Shown: positions 12,601 through 25,626 of the stretch, piece by piece
Position numbering within the stretch: position 1 is the stretch's first letter
How the letters are laid out: every line of letters starts with the position of its first letter
Assembly (NCBI RefSeq): GCF_914767665.1
Contig: NC_059503.1
Span: 14,012,001 to 14,076,000 of the forward strand
Source: Harmonia axyridis
Lineage: Eukaryota; Arthropoda; Insecta; Coleoptera; Coccinellidae
DNA: 64,000 nt
Direction of reading: 5' to 3'
Notes under the pieces: model-generated
What the model saw: the letters and a program-made list of their open reading frames with translations, nothing else
Told to the model about the DNA's origin: nothing
Databases searched by the model: none
Made by a program: the position numbers and the translations under genes

Positions 12601-14171
12601 TTATACTCAGTACATTACTTAGTTTTTGCATCCATAATCATAACCCAATACAAACTACAATATTAATATACCTACATGAACATATTTCAAAAAAACTCAG
12701 CATTAATCAAATGTTCTATGTTGAACGTTTTTGTAGTTTTATCTCATTTTTCACAATTCACATCTGTTAATAGTCCATCTGTTCAATCAGTTGTTTATTT
12801 TCTTAACATAAACACACACTATAAGTTTGAAAGGCTACTCTCATTTTCCTTTTTCAAAAAGTTCCAATTTATTTCGGTTAATATTCTTCTATTTCCTTAT
12901 TTGCCAGAAAAATGAGCATTACTTAAAATTCAGATAATTATATTATTTTTCAATTATTTTAGTTTTATTATTTCTACTTGTTTGCATACCACTTGGTTAT
13001 CAACTAATCAGTTAATTTTCAAAGGTACTTTGGTGGTACTTTTCTTATATTGATATATTTGTTTATTTCAATCATCTGATGAGAAATGTGTTTTAGTTTT
13101 TGTTTAAACATTATATGTATGATTTAGGGATAAATTTTCAAGAGAAAACTCAGATTTTTCTTTATAAATTTCAAATTAAAAAAGCCAGTTTACACAAAAG
13201 CTGATGTTACATCTGCAATGTTAAAAAATATAGGTAGGTAATTGATGAAATCATTGCTATAACTTAATAATCCATATCAGTGTTTTGAATATAATTATCT
13301 TTCTGAAAGAAATAAATATTTGACTGAATGTATCTAAAATAAGAAGTTTAAAAAACATTTAATAAATTTTTTCTTCAATGTATCAATTTGTTTCTGTTGT
13401 ATTTCTTAAAATCAGAAATATACAATACTTTGGTTGTATGAAAATTGAAATTAAAAAAATTACAAAAATCTTAGAGAAAATAATGATTTAATTATATTCT
13501 AGGGATTAAAGAACTCCCAGAAAGATTAAAAATTAAAGTCGGAAAATTACTTACAATAGCTCCACCTCTGAGCAATTTTTCTTTGAAGTCTTCAGGTGGT
13601 GAAGTAAAAATATACTTCTCTTTCCTGACTTTACGAAGGGGTGGCCCTGTCCTTTGTAGGGATAAATCATAGCTGAACTTAATCTTTTTAGGTTCAGCAC
13701 TATTTCGAAGGTACACTTCGATAGGAATAATGAAACCAGCATATCCTGATTCCTTCACTGAGTATGGTGGTTCCTTGATTACTGAAATTCAATAAAAAAA
13801 TGTTTAACGGAAATAGAAATCTTAGGACCAAGCACTGAACCAGTAGATATTCATAATATTAATTATCACTCTAAAAATATGCCTCAATATCACTTTAATT
13901 GAATAGTTCAAATTTCTATTCTGTTATCTTTAAACATAGAGTTTATGACAAACCTACGTAGTTTGATTTGAAAAATTAGGCTGTACTCACCTCTTCTGGG
14001 TTTTTGAAACGTTTCATGTAAGTAGAAAACTACTTTTTCTACATAATAATGAATGTTTGCACCATCACATCCTCGAACAAAAATTTTCCAGTCATGAGTA
14101 AATCCTTCTGGAGTATTTTTTGTTCTTAAAGTAGCTTCATGTCCAATTTCGAAATTTATTTTTAGTGACAT
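9603..14171 (-). CDS. ear: YEATS-domain elongation factor, ENL/AF9 homologue, 687 aa
   Basis: Eight exons in transcription order: 14171-13991, 13781-13555, 12440-12191, 12044-11781, 11371-11108, 11015-10715, 10241-9875 and 9812-9603. Residues 1 to about 135 form the YEATS acyl-lysine reader, with the typical H-D-W-K-I-F-V-R-G, the conserved V-F-Y-L-H-E-T-F and the E-S-G-Y-A-G-F-I-I-P-I-E-V-Y segment. The middle is long and low in complexity: Lys/Glu/Asp-rich, with S-P-S-P-K-N-P-S-P-K repeats, likely disordered and nuclear. The ANC1-homology domain near 600-655 (L-Q-E-I-V-E-V-I, then F-D-F-D-L-G-E-M-D) recruits AF4/super elongation complex and DOT1L partners in the family. Unlike human AF9/ENL, which end with this domain, the protein continues into a Pro run and a tail with 17 Glu in its last 23 residues. 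It sits tail to tail with DDX54. Confidence 0.94.
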
Positions 14172-15739
14172 TCTATATTAGATTAGATTCTCGATAATAA
14201 TATTCGAAGCAATTGAACACTTTTTCATTTAAATTTTTCCTAGGTGAAGAAAATTGTATAATTCATAATAACCTAATTTCAGAACAGTCCCACGTCTGAA
14301 ATATCTGTCCATGTAAGGGCTATACAAATTTAGGGGTATATTATTTTAATTGATTCTTACTTTATCAATTAATCAATATACAATAATAATATTCGTAAAT
14401 TAGAATGTGTCGTATATAAACAAAACAATTGACCTTGTAAATTTTAAACAGTAATACCAATACCAACACAAAAGCATTCAACTTTTACTTCGAATTGATA
14501 CATGTTTAGTCCTTTTTTTGTATTATTAAAAGGGACTTTCCAATAAAAGTTCAATTTAGGTCTAGTAGTGGATTGGTTCTGCTAGTTTTAAATATATAAA
14601 TCAGAGACAAGACAAGGGACAAGTCGGTCGCGAATATAAATATAGATTTTTCATGCCTACCAACTTCTTTCACAAAATATTTTTAATCTTTATTATTCAA
14701 TTTCTTACAAAATTTCCTATTTTTATTACAATTTGAGCTTTCAAGTTAAATAGTTGTATCCAATATTATATATTTGAAAATTTTGATTTCATTTGATTAT
14801 ACCTATATACCTCTTGTCATCAATCGTTTGAAAAAATCCGTATGCGGAAATTATTAGTTTTGATTGTAATTTATTAGATGTATCGCATTAAGATACTCAA
14901 TTTTGATCATTTAACCACATACCATGCACTTTTTACAAAAAATATACATATCAGCATATCCCTTCATAAAAGAAATTAATATAACATGGTAGGAAATTTG
15001 TTCTTTTCATCAAATCAATAATTCCCCCATTTTAATCATCTGGAACCAATTTTTTCCAATTCAAATAACGCCTCAAACTTGTCTAAAATATTAAAGATTC
15101 TCTACCATTTTTATCGGTCAGTTAGGTTTTTGTCCTTAACGTTGTTAATTATATACCTACTGTATTTTATGATGCAAATTCATTAGAAATGAATGGCCTT
15201 TTTTTTCATCCATAGAAAACTAACAAACAAAATGAAGAAGTAACTTTGGCCATACTTCACTACTTTCTTTTTCACTCATCACATCAATAAAGCAATGGGA
15301 GTAATAATTATCAAGGAATCACTTGGTCAAAGTAATTAACATTACACAGGGTACATATTCTCTACTGAATATGTAAATGCATTATTCTTAGGTGAAATAT
15401 CATCTTAATTTGAACAATTTATATTATTAACATTTATAAGAATAACTATAACAATAAAAGACATCCTCGCATCAGGATCTTTTCAAAAGTTGTGACAAAA
15501 GCAGTCTGAAAGAATCTTCAGTTGATTCAATACTTAGTAAAATTGTAGTCGAACCATTTTTCCTCAAACAATAAAGAGATGATTTCTTTTTTATTATTCC
15601 AATTGTATTGTATGTTGAAACCAATTTAAAATAGTCTTGTTTAATGTAAGCCTTTTCCTCTTTCTGACATAGCTAAAAATACTTTACAAAGAATGGAATG
15701 AAGAAATTTATTCTCTAAATGTTTTATCACGTTTCAATT
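14172..15739. other. Intergenic, nothing recognised
   Basis: About 1.6 kb of A+T-rich sequence between ear and the UPF0729 gene. It should contain the ear promoter and the 3' UTR of the small gene. No coding similarity, RNA gene or clear repeat was seen. Confidence 0.5.
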
Positions 15740-16006
15740 TCAGGATCTCAATCTGCAGGTATCTCCACTTTCCAATTTCGAGCTTGTCTTAGTTTGATTT
15801 TCCGCTTCATCTTCTTTTTCTGATTTCAAATTGAGTGATTTTCTTCTTTCGCATTTTCCTGTCAGTAAACAATTAAGAGCTGCCTTTTCTCCTTCTTTCG
15901 GATTTGATTCCCAAGGATTCCAAAATTTGAGAATTAAAGGTTGAATAAATCGATGGAATAGATATAGAATTAAGGGAATGATAAAACAAGAAATGCAGCC
16001 AGCCAT
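15740..16006 (-). CDS. UPF0729 (C18orf32-like) membrane microprotein, 88 aa
   Basis: A single open exon with ATG at 16006 in a good context (AAAAATGG). The N-terminus has the family pattern: M-A-G-C-I-S-C-F-I-I-P-L-I-L-Y-L-F-H-R-F-I-Q-P with C-x-x-C at 4-7, a hydrophobic helix and the R-F-I-Q-P motif, then K-F-W-N-P-W. The C-terminal half is charged and poorly conserved. Vertebrate C18orf32 has 76 residues and is associated with the ER or lipid droplets; its molecular role is not firmly known, so I assign none. The match rests on the N-terminal 33 residues. A further upstream non-coding exon is possible. Confidence 0.8.
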   Translation of the reverse strand: MAGCISCFIIPLILYLFHRFIQPLILKFWNPWESNPKEGEKAALNCLLTGKCERRKSLNLKSEKEDEAENQTKTSSKLESGDTCRLRS

Positions 16007-16435
16007 TTTTCAGAATCACTAAATGTTGATCATTAGATTAGATCCTTATTTTGATTAATAAAAAAAATTTGACATTCTTTGATAGATTCCATAGAATCCA
16101 ATAAACGATATTCTTCTTTATCAAGTTGTTGAGTTTCTCGGAGAAATTATATTGGATTTTTTGAAATAAATAAAATAAAACTTTTGAATATTCAAGTAAT
16201 AGTCTATAAGACGAAAAAAAAACAATTTTGGGTAGTAGAGAAAAACTGATTTTGTAATGTTCGACATAATAACCGATTATTAAAATATAAGTAAAAGTTA
16301 AAATATAAGTAAAAGTGCTATTCCTACTCACTAATAGTTTTCAAAAAGCATTTAATTTGGATCAACCCAATGTCATCATTATTATTTCGATCGATTACGG
16401 AAAACTCTTGAAATTAGCAAGCTGTAATAAGTTAT

Positions 16436-16922
16436 ACCATAGTATAAGCAAAGGATAGTAAGCCAGTGTAGTGCTTTTTTCGATTTTGTTGATGTTGAAC
16501 GCCATCTAGTTGTACTCACGTTTAACTCGAATTTTACTGTCAAAAATTAGTCCGTAAAGTGAAGCCCTCTGAAAAAATTGGTGTTATTTTGAAGAACTAA
16601 AATATTTGAAATAGAGTGGTCAGAAGATTTCTATATTTTGATATTTTTTCTGCTCTGTAATAAGCATTTACGCCAGTGGCGTGTATTTGAAATAACTTAA
16701 TAATAACATCAAAATTGTTGGCAATGTCATGCGACCCCTTTTCAACCACGCCACTGAATGAATTATCGTATTATTTCTGCGCCATCTATAGCTCATGATT
16801 CAGTGCCATCTATTATCGAGTTACTTCTCCAAATCCAAAACCTACTACAGTAGCGACCCCTGGTGACTATTTCCTTGCCGTCAAACGGCGGTTGGCTTAC
16901 AATCCTTTCCTTATACTATTGT
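16436..16922. mobile_element. MITE-like element A with about 29-bp terminal inverted repeats
   Basis: The left end reads ACCATAGTATAAGCAAAGG then ATAGTAAGCC. The right end is the inverted ACAATAGTATAAGGAAAGG then ATTGTAAGCC, ending at 16922. TAT lies on both sides. There is no coding capacity. The first 224 bp are about 96% identical to 39683-39906. It abuts element B. Confidence 0.75.
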
Positions 16923-16925
16923 TAT

Positions 16926-19257
16926 ACCATAGTATAAAGAAGGATAGTAATCCAACCATACGGGGTTAAAATTTGACGGCGTGGAGTGCACCAATAGATG
17001 TCGCTGGGGATTTGCCATCCAGTGCACGTCTTAGCTTATTTCAGGACGAAGCATGTCGTAGCTTGATTCTGGTACATACTTAGGTTTCGGACAAGACGTA
17101 CCTCGATAACAGATGGTGCTGACCCAATAGATATAGATGTCGCTGTATTTTAAATCTACCCTGGAATCTAAACCAGTGGCGGATACTAAAGTTGGGCGGA
17201 TTTGAATCGCCTCTTCAAGTTTTTTCGAACGTGATTATATCGAAAAATTAATGATTGATTGTTTTCTCAATTCTGGTATTATTCGCATGTATGTATATTG
17301 TATATACTTTGTTTCGGCGTTAGTCTGGAATAAAATTCATTTTCTTCAACCAATAACTGAGAATAAAAATGCGTAAACCCGTTAATCGATTATTAATTTT
17401 CTCCAGTTTTTGATAATAAAATATTTTTTTCCTACAACCCTTTGGCTGCAAACTACCAAACTTTCAAATGTAAATATATGTCATGTGTGGGCTCTTTGGA
17501 AATTTTATGAAAAATGAAATATTTCCATACATTTGTAACTTACATGTACATTTGACTTTCATGTTGTTATAAGGAAAATAAATAAATAAAACCGATTGGT
17601 ATGCTGAGTTTTCGTTATATTTACATAAACATAATATGGCACAATTTCATACATTTTGCGTATATCCAAAACGCCCATAATGATTTGGATGAAATTTGGT
17701 ATTAGGATGGTGTTTTGAAAAACATCATTAAAAAAAAAACTTATTTGATAACTATTTATGATAGCCTTTCCAAATGAGAACACCGGGCAAAGCTCGGTCG
17801 TCAGGGTACTAATTCCTAATACATGCACATGTATTTTACGTAAAAGAAGCAATTTGATTATGCAATTCCGGACATTTTCCCTTCGATAATAAAATGTGAT
17901 TCGAACAGACAAATAATAAATTAAAATAAATTAAAAATTATTAGATTGGTATCGCTTTATATACATAGGATTGCAAAGTTCAGATGAAAATATTCAGAGT
18001 ATCAAATAAATTATTTAGCTCCACAAAGTAGGTTGTTTTCAACTTAGCAAGTTAGCTGCATAAACACGGCTCAACAACCTGGCTGAGGTATTTTTCGAGA
18101 GTTTCAAAAAGTTTTCGTAGTGAAGATCAATGAAATAATAAGTATCCATTTAGCCACACAGAGTAATGCATAGGAAACATGTGAGAATATAGATTGTTCA
18201 AGGATTATTTCATTTTTTATACCATTTTGACGCATAAAACGACATCATTCAATCCACAGCAACAAGGGTAAAATGACGTTAATCCATTCAGTAATTTAAA
18301 AATAAAGTTAATTCACCACTGAATTCCTCCAAGACTATCATATTTTTTATGACAATTGCTAACAATCCAATACCCAGTGTCGTAGCAATCACAAATTGGA
18401 GCGGTACCTTTCATCTCATTTCATAGTTATTTCTGGAAACTGTTCATTTGAATCCCCATCAAATGGGGTAAAATTTTGTATACATTACGTGAGTTATACA
18501 TGTTTATTCATTCGAAGAAATTAACCCTCGAGCCCGAAGGGTGAGTTAGTCAAACTTTCTTTTCATGAATAAACATTCATTTAACTACCTACCATACCTG
18601 CAAACTGTATTCTATCGAAATAATAAATACCTACGAATTTTGAAAAGACTATTTTATTATTTATTCCCCAATAGCTGAATTATTTTAAATTGAAAAATTT
18701 AGCTGAGACATAATGTCTGTTTATTCTACAAATTATTATTAATGGTTATTGTGCAAGCAAAACCATACTATGGCAAAACCCACTGAAAATTGGATCTTTC
18801 TTCAGAAATGCACAATAACCTTATTGAAAAAATAGTCAACTCTTTATGAAATCAATGAAATTCACCTTGGAAGGAACATTTCGAAATGACCATTCGCTAC
18901 AGCCATTGTACAAAAATTCTGAACACAAAGCAACAGCGTTATTTATCAAGAAATCAATAACATGGACTATACACGCCACTGTCTCGGTCTTCTTTCATAT
19001 TGTTAAGTCTACAATAACGTATGTTCGAGTTGATTACAGTTCTGTAGATATACGAAAATATAGAAAACTTCATTCCTATCTTCTTGTACCGGCAGAAAAG
19101 TATTAGTTCCTTAAAATAACTGCATTTTTTTTGGAGGTCGCCACTTTACAGACCATTTTTATTGCAGTATTACAACGTGAACACCAGATGACTCTCGAAA
19201 TCGCTTCAAATCGCTTTAACATTAGGACTGTCTTACTATCCTTCTTTATACTATGGT
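16926..19257. mobile_element. Element B, 2.3 kb, with perfect 25-bp terminal inverted repeats
   Basis: The termini 16926-16950 and 19233-19257 are perfect inverted copies (ACCATAGTATAAAGAAGGAT plus AGTAA). The interior shows no recognisable transposase; the open frames at 17559-17912 (-) and 18846-19106 (+) resemble nothing I know. It shares terminal sequence with element A and lies three bases from it, so A and B are one family, or one nested or tandem insertion. The remaining gap to the white stop (19258-19470) shows nothing else. Confidence 0.7.
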
Positions 19258-19470
19258 TATACTGAGGGACATTATTGTTATGTTTATTATACTCACTAAC
19301 TTTTTCATAAAAACCCTTGGTTGAATTGAAAAAATATAAGGTGAGGTACGTTTTATTGGAAATATATACAGAAATACAAAATATAGATACTTTTTTATTT
19401 GTTTATGATTTACATCATAGAGTAAGTTAACGCTAAAACGAATACTTAATTTAAAATAATTTTTAATATA

Positions 19471-22400
19471 TTATTCATCTTTGGATACCTTCAATAGAAG
19501 TATCAAATATCCTACAAGGCGAAATAAAATGGATAATAAAACAAGTGAGAGAATAGCGGGCCAGAATTCCCCCTGAAAAAAATAAAATATAAATAAGTCT
19601 AATGAATATAGATATTGTCTTAAAATGATTCCAAACTCAATTATTATCGATTGTTTAGAAACTGCTTGTTCGATTGAGGTGATGTTTTACACACGTGTTT
19701 ATGTAACCCACCAGAATCTTTATTTCAAATCAAAAAAGTAGTGTGGATAAATTGTGGTTAGAAAGAACAGATAAAACAGTTTGTCCCGTTACTATTTAGA
19801 TGATTTTCAAGGATTAAAAATGAAATTATTGTTACTTACTAAACTGATGTTTTGCTTATGGAGTACTTCGATGCCATTTGTAATACATATGGATTGGGCA
19901 GTTGAATTCATGTGACACTCTATATGAGCGACATTAGACCATTGATTTATCATGTATGCCTGAAAGCCATACTTAAACCAAGACAACTCTGAAATCCATT
20001 TGAGATACTCTGGTATCGATCTAAAAGTGAATAAATTAAGAAAAAGTGGCAGTATTAGTTTCGCCACGTAGTTTAAAAAAAGTTTTTTTTTCTTTCGTTA
20101 CCAATTTGCCTGTTGAATGTATAGAAAGAAGTATGGTCCCGGACTTATTGGTACATGTTCAGTGAAGCAAAAACATACGAATTTTCCTAATGTATAAATT
20201 TAAAAGTTTCTGGTAGTTACTAAGTACCCATTCAGGGGTTTCTCCTCATCTGCTACAACTAATATATCAATATTTATTGATCAGTAGAAACTGTTTCATT
20301 TCGTAGCGGCTAGATGACGCTTGATGAGGTTTATTGATCTTCTAAACAATTATGCCGCATCAGATTGCACAGGCCAACAAGATGAGAAAAAAAAATTGGG
20401 CCGAAAATCCACAACTTATTTCAAATGCTTTCAATGTGCTGATTGAAAAAAAACAACCAGATTATTTATATCACTTCGAGTTTTTGAAATTTATGTTAGT
20501 TTTTAGCAACAAAAATAGAGGAATAAAATATATCTTTATCGGCCAAAATAAAAATTTCCCCTCAAAATACGAATCTAATGAGCCCTGAATATACCTGGAA
20601 TTATGTATATGTACTTAAATGTATATTGTGTTTATACATATAAACAAATACTTAAATCCATGTGTTTTTTCAACTGGAACTATTAATAGTAATAACGTTA
20701 AAATAAAAATGCCAAAAATATCTCAAAAAACAGATCTGATAAACAAAATCTCAAAGTTATTTCATATTCTGCAACTGAAAATTAAGCAGGAGCAGCTGAA
20801 AAATCTTGCATCAAAATGTCTGTTCACCTGATGTGTTATCATTTGAAACTCCGTATCACTGAGGATGAACAAATAAGTGCGAAACCATGTCTGTTGATTA
20901 GATTTATTGTTTTCATTTTCATTGGACATTCTTTTGAATGCTATTTCAGTTTTATAACCCCAAATGGCATTGTTGAAATGAAAGAAAGTCAACATCAGGG
21001 AATTATTATAAAATATAAATCAACTTACTTGAAATTCAAAAAAATTCCCCCAAGCATCAGTAATGGCGATACACCTATGCTAACAATGGGAGGTGCTAGC
21101 TCCAATGAAGGAGATATAGTTGATATTATAAAACCTGCAGGAATATAAAATACAATACTAAAAAATCTCTACTAATGAGTAATGATAATAATTTTATTTG
21201 GACCGCTATAACTCGGAAACCATTAGAGGTAGAAAAAATTAAGAATATTCCTCTTAATGTGAAGGAACTTTACAGTATAATTCATTTCATTCTGAAAAAT
21301 CATGTGAAAGCTACAAACGAAAAAATTTTTTTTGAAAATTCTTTATCTTTTCACCTGAGCCAAAGTGTTCTATTTGATGACAACAATTTAGGGTTAAATT
21401 TAATGTGAAACTCATTCTGTAAACTAAATTCTAGACGCGAGGCGTAGCCTTAGTTTGCAGACATTGCCAAAAAGGCTTGAAAGTGTTAAATATGTACTAA
21501 ATTATGGAATTGTATATTGATTCAATTCTTCGTATAGTTTTCGAAAGATGAGCGATAACTCGGATATAAAATTAAATGCTTACCAAGTCCTTGTGCACAC
21601 AGGCACACTAAAATACTGATACCAACTGCAATAAGGTATCGGCCGAATTCAGGATTGAGACCAACAGCAAAATAGCACAATGTAACGCTCAAAAGAGCCA
21701 ACATAATTGAAACAGGAAGAGCGCAAATTACCTTAGACAAATAGTAAACATCGGCTCTATACATGCCGTCTTTGTGCTCCTTTATGAACAAAGGAATTTC
21801 TCCGCAAAACGTCTGAAAATTTGAACGGAAAAAGTTAATGGTATGCTTATAAAATTAGTGGCATTTTGAAGCATATAAAAAAAAATTTTGAACCTATTAG
21901 CTTTTTATAGTTTAAGAAAACATTAAAATAAAAGAAACGAGGCTTCATAATTAGTTAAGTGTAGTCATAGAGGCAACATCTAACCATCAGATGATAAACA
22001 GAATAAGAATTGAAGCTAAGACACATTTTCATTTAAATACTTACATTAATAATTCCGAATACATTCTGGTAAGATATACTGACAAGCAGATAAAAAAATA
22101 CACCATCTAAATTGATTACTCCATCTTGGTCCAATTTCTGTCCGAAATAGATCACTGTAATTATGAGAGTTTCAATCTGGAAAGAAATAATCGAGTTGAA
22201 ATTTTAGTGGAAGTCAGTAGACATTTTTAGATAATTCAATGAGAAAATGCATACAATAACATTAAGAGGTTGGTACCAGTGTAAATCACCCAGAAAATTC
22301 AGACTTAAAAATCTTGACATACCTATTCTTCGTTTTTTTGACTTGCTAGCAACTTAATGTACTTAGATCAAACAATATTTCATATTTGTAAGCGAATTTT

Positions 22401-25400
22401 ATGGATAAAACGATGAACAATTCTCAACTTACAGTGACCAAAATGAACCTTCTTTTTGTAGCTGCTGGATTTTTGATTACAGATAACCAACTTCTCCATA
22501 ACACAGCCCAGAACTGATAAAACCATCCGACCCTGTAAGGTTTCACTTTAATCTTTTCATGGTCCCAAAGATCACTGGAATTTTTGGCCGATTTCTGAAA
22601 ACAAATTCTCACGTAATGTTTCATATAAACTTCAATAATTCATCGATTGAATAACTACTATAATCTCATTTAAATTTGTTTGAAAATCAATATTTATTAT
22701 AGTTAGTAATTCTTACTATGATTTCTGTAGTTCTTCTCTTTATTGCTGAACCCAAGCTTGAAGATTCGAAGGCATCGCAAACTGCCTTAATAGATCTTTT
22801 GCAAGACTCTTCACTGCCTGGGATAATTGCAAGTAACTGAATATAATGATCGGCAGGATTGAAGTTAGGTGGACAAGGAGCTGTAAGCCTGTGAATAAAT
22901 GAAATAGAGTCATTTCAGAATTTGGCAAAGGTATCACCATAGGTCTCAAATGTCTGTAATTTATTGAAGCTAAATAGTGTTTAATAGACTTATTTTTTTG
23001 CTGGACTATTGATCAGGGGTTTATTTTAGTATCAGAACAGTCTTGTAGAGATATTTATCTGATGTTATACATATCGTCTTTATGTTTCCAAAAATCAAAA
23101 TTATGTCCTTAGTTTTGTTATAAATTGAAAATGGGCCGATGACCAAAAGCTCCTTATACATATAAATCAAAATATTTCGAAATAATATTCTTGATCTTGA
23201 TATAGAAATAAATGAAAAAATATTGCCATACTTGGTGAAAAAGTTATTTGCCTCTTTGGTCGTTCCCAAAAAAGCGGTTCTTCCTTCTGCCATCAAACAT
23301 AATTTGTCGAAATGTTGGAATATTTCTGAAGATGGCTGATGAAGTGTTGTAATAACAGTCCTTCCAGTTCTGGCAATATCTCTTAGTAGTTGTACAACAT
23401 TAAGAGCCATGAAAGAGTCAAGACCTGTTGTTGGTTCATCACAAAATAGAATCGATGGGTTTGTAAGGAATTCTCCGGCCAAGGCCAATCTTTTCCTTTC
23501 TCCTCCAGATATACCTTTAACTATTCCTGGTACACCGATTTGGCAGTTTTCACATTTCTTCAGAGCTAGCTGAAATATTTTTTGTATGAAATATACTTCC
23601 TCGAAACGTGAAATGACATGGATGGTGATTGTAAGAATCAATCTTTTCTTTCTTCAAATTCGGTTCATTGCGGTTTCACTATAGATTTTAAACCCACAGT
23701 CAGAAAAATAGGATTAAAAATTGTAGCTCACCTCAATCATTACTTCTTCAACTCTCTGAGTTCTTTCCTCAGCAGTGTATTGTGAATCCATTCTCACCAT
23801 CGACTACAAAATGCATAGTTAGTCTTTCTAGTCAAAGTTAAATTGTAATGTAATATTTGTTTGTTTAACGGCAGGATGGTATGTTTATATCATATATCAA
23901 AAAAATTAAATCATGAATCCGAAAATCATTCAAGCTGATGACGATATCAGTCATAATATATTAAGTTAAAAATTATAGATTATTATTCTACTGCTTTTGA
24001 TATTTGAGTCTCATAGTTGAATATCCAAGTTGTATACTTCCTCGTATTTTGTTCCTTAAAAATTTGCCCTCTAAAGTTTAAGGGTAATTTTTCCATTTCT
24101 GTATATTTTGGCACAAAAATTATTATATTGATAATAATAAAATATCACTGATTATTGTTATTACTTATTAATTAAATCAATTTAAAATGAGAATATTTAT
24201 GTTTAATTTTGATAAAGGGGGCGTCTCAGCATGTCGCAAGAAACTGCCCCACGCGTACAAAAATTGTGTGCTGGGTATGTCTTGATTTCCATACCCCGCA
24301 AGGTGAAACACCCGCGTACTATCAAAGAGTAAGCACCCTTTTAAATTGTGCAATGATCTGGTGTCATTTACGACTCAGCGTTAAGTATAATTGAGTAGTG
24401 TATAGATTGCAGCGCCACCTATCAGAGAAAAGGGTAAACACAGATTCCCCTCTTTTAAGAAAACTTCATTCCCTTCGAATACTGCGTCTACTATTTTTGG
24501 TCACCGTTGAGGGCGCTGTGGACTGGAAATAAACATGGAGGAGAACAAGTACACTTTGTAATTTACATAATGGTAACGTTGAGTATGGGTATTATTATTT
24601 GCCCCCTAATATTTATGAGTGAGCTAATGAATTATTAAATATTTTTAGAAATCTTAGCTGTATGCTGAACTTCCATCTGATAAAGTCGAATTATATAAGA
24701 TATAGGTATGTAGAATTGAAAAAAAAACCCACCTGGAACAGTAGTTGTTCTTTCACAGTTAGATATCCGATGAAGAGATCATCTTGTTGTACATAAGCTG
24801 AATGTGCAGCTAACTGGGATTGATTCACAGGTACATTGTTCAAGCAAACTAGTCCTGTAATCTCTAGATCTTTCAAATTTCTGAATGTCAGGCAATTGAG
24901 CAAAGTCGTTTTGCCTGCACCGCTGGAACCCATTATTACAAGTAGTTCTCCAGGATGTGCCACTCCACTGACTAAAATTTTCAATTATAAGATTGTCATT
25001 CCGAATGGGAAATAATTTTTTTAAGGAACTTCAGTTCAAGTGACTGTAGTCTTAAAATTTCTATTCGAAAATATCGCGAAGATAAAAATTATTAAACTCA
25101 AACTTTATGTCATTTTTTTTTTCAAATGGAAAAACCTAACTCAACTACAAAGGATATTTTTTTAGATCAAAATCTTACCATTTTTGAGTATATGTGTCTG
25201 TTGAGGTGCTTCCGTTCCTTTATTTTTCGACAATGCTCCCTTTGTTGGCTGAGCATGATTTGAGTTGCCAAAAGCATTTATGTTACACCAAGAAATTGTA
25301 AGTTGCTTATCTTGTGGAATTTCCCCTGTTGGATCTCTATTTGATTTCCATGCAGATAAAGCATAATCCGAAATTTCGTAAGCATATTCTCCACTCTGTA

Positions 25401-25626
25401 GGTATAATTGAATAGTATGTATTTGTTAATTTATGTGTCAGGTAAATATCTAAACAATATTCAATGGAATGAACTACGAAATTGAAATATTTCGAAAAAT
25501 TCATATCTACCAATCGATCCAGAGGTTCAATATGTAAATTTGAAATTTACTCACACTGCCTGATCCTGATTTTCTGCTTTCATTATTATCGATTATTAAT
25601 CTAGTTTCAGCTACAGTTGATGCCAT
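19471..25626 (-). CDS. w: White eye-pigment precursor transporter (ABCG half-transporter), 673 aa
   Basis: Twelve coding exons in transcription order: 25626-25555, 25395-25179, 24971-24733, 23803-23732, 23569-23232, 22888-22717, 22594-22433, 22176-22045, 21812-21584, 21134-21029, 20020-19840 and 19572-19471. All phases join, giving 673 residues (Drosophila White has 687). The N-terminal nucleotide-binding domain has Walker A G-S-S-G-A-G-K-T (111-118), [11 protein letters not shown], signature I-S-G-G-E-R (220-225), Walker B I-L-F-C-D-E (240-245) and H-loop L-H-Q-P-S-S-E. The C-terminal half has about six membrane helices with [12 protein letters not shown] and Q-N-V-F-G-I-I-N. As in other insects, White should pair with Scarlet or Brown on pigment-granule membranes to import ommochrome or pteridine precursors. 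The C-P-P-N-F-N-P-A-D exon is read in a frame different from the longest open frame there. It is divergent (head to head) with beta-mannosidase. Confidence 0.93.

Noticed and set aside
18846..19106. 86-codon frame inside element B, considered as a transposase
   Set aside because: No catalytic or DNA-binding motif; too short and not supported by splice partners.
20352..21408. Cluster of plus-strand frames of 70-110 codons
   Set aside because: They lie across white introns and antisense to its exons, and show low-complexity composition without known domains.
22740..22949. 69-codon minus frame inside white
   Set aside because: The neighbouring frame gives [11 protein letters not shown] and joins both flanking exons in phase; this one is a shadow.
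24209..24394. 61-codon plus frame in a white intron
   Set aside because: Cys-rich but matches no family I know; the surrounding sequence looks like repeat debris.
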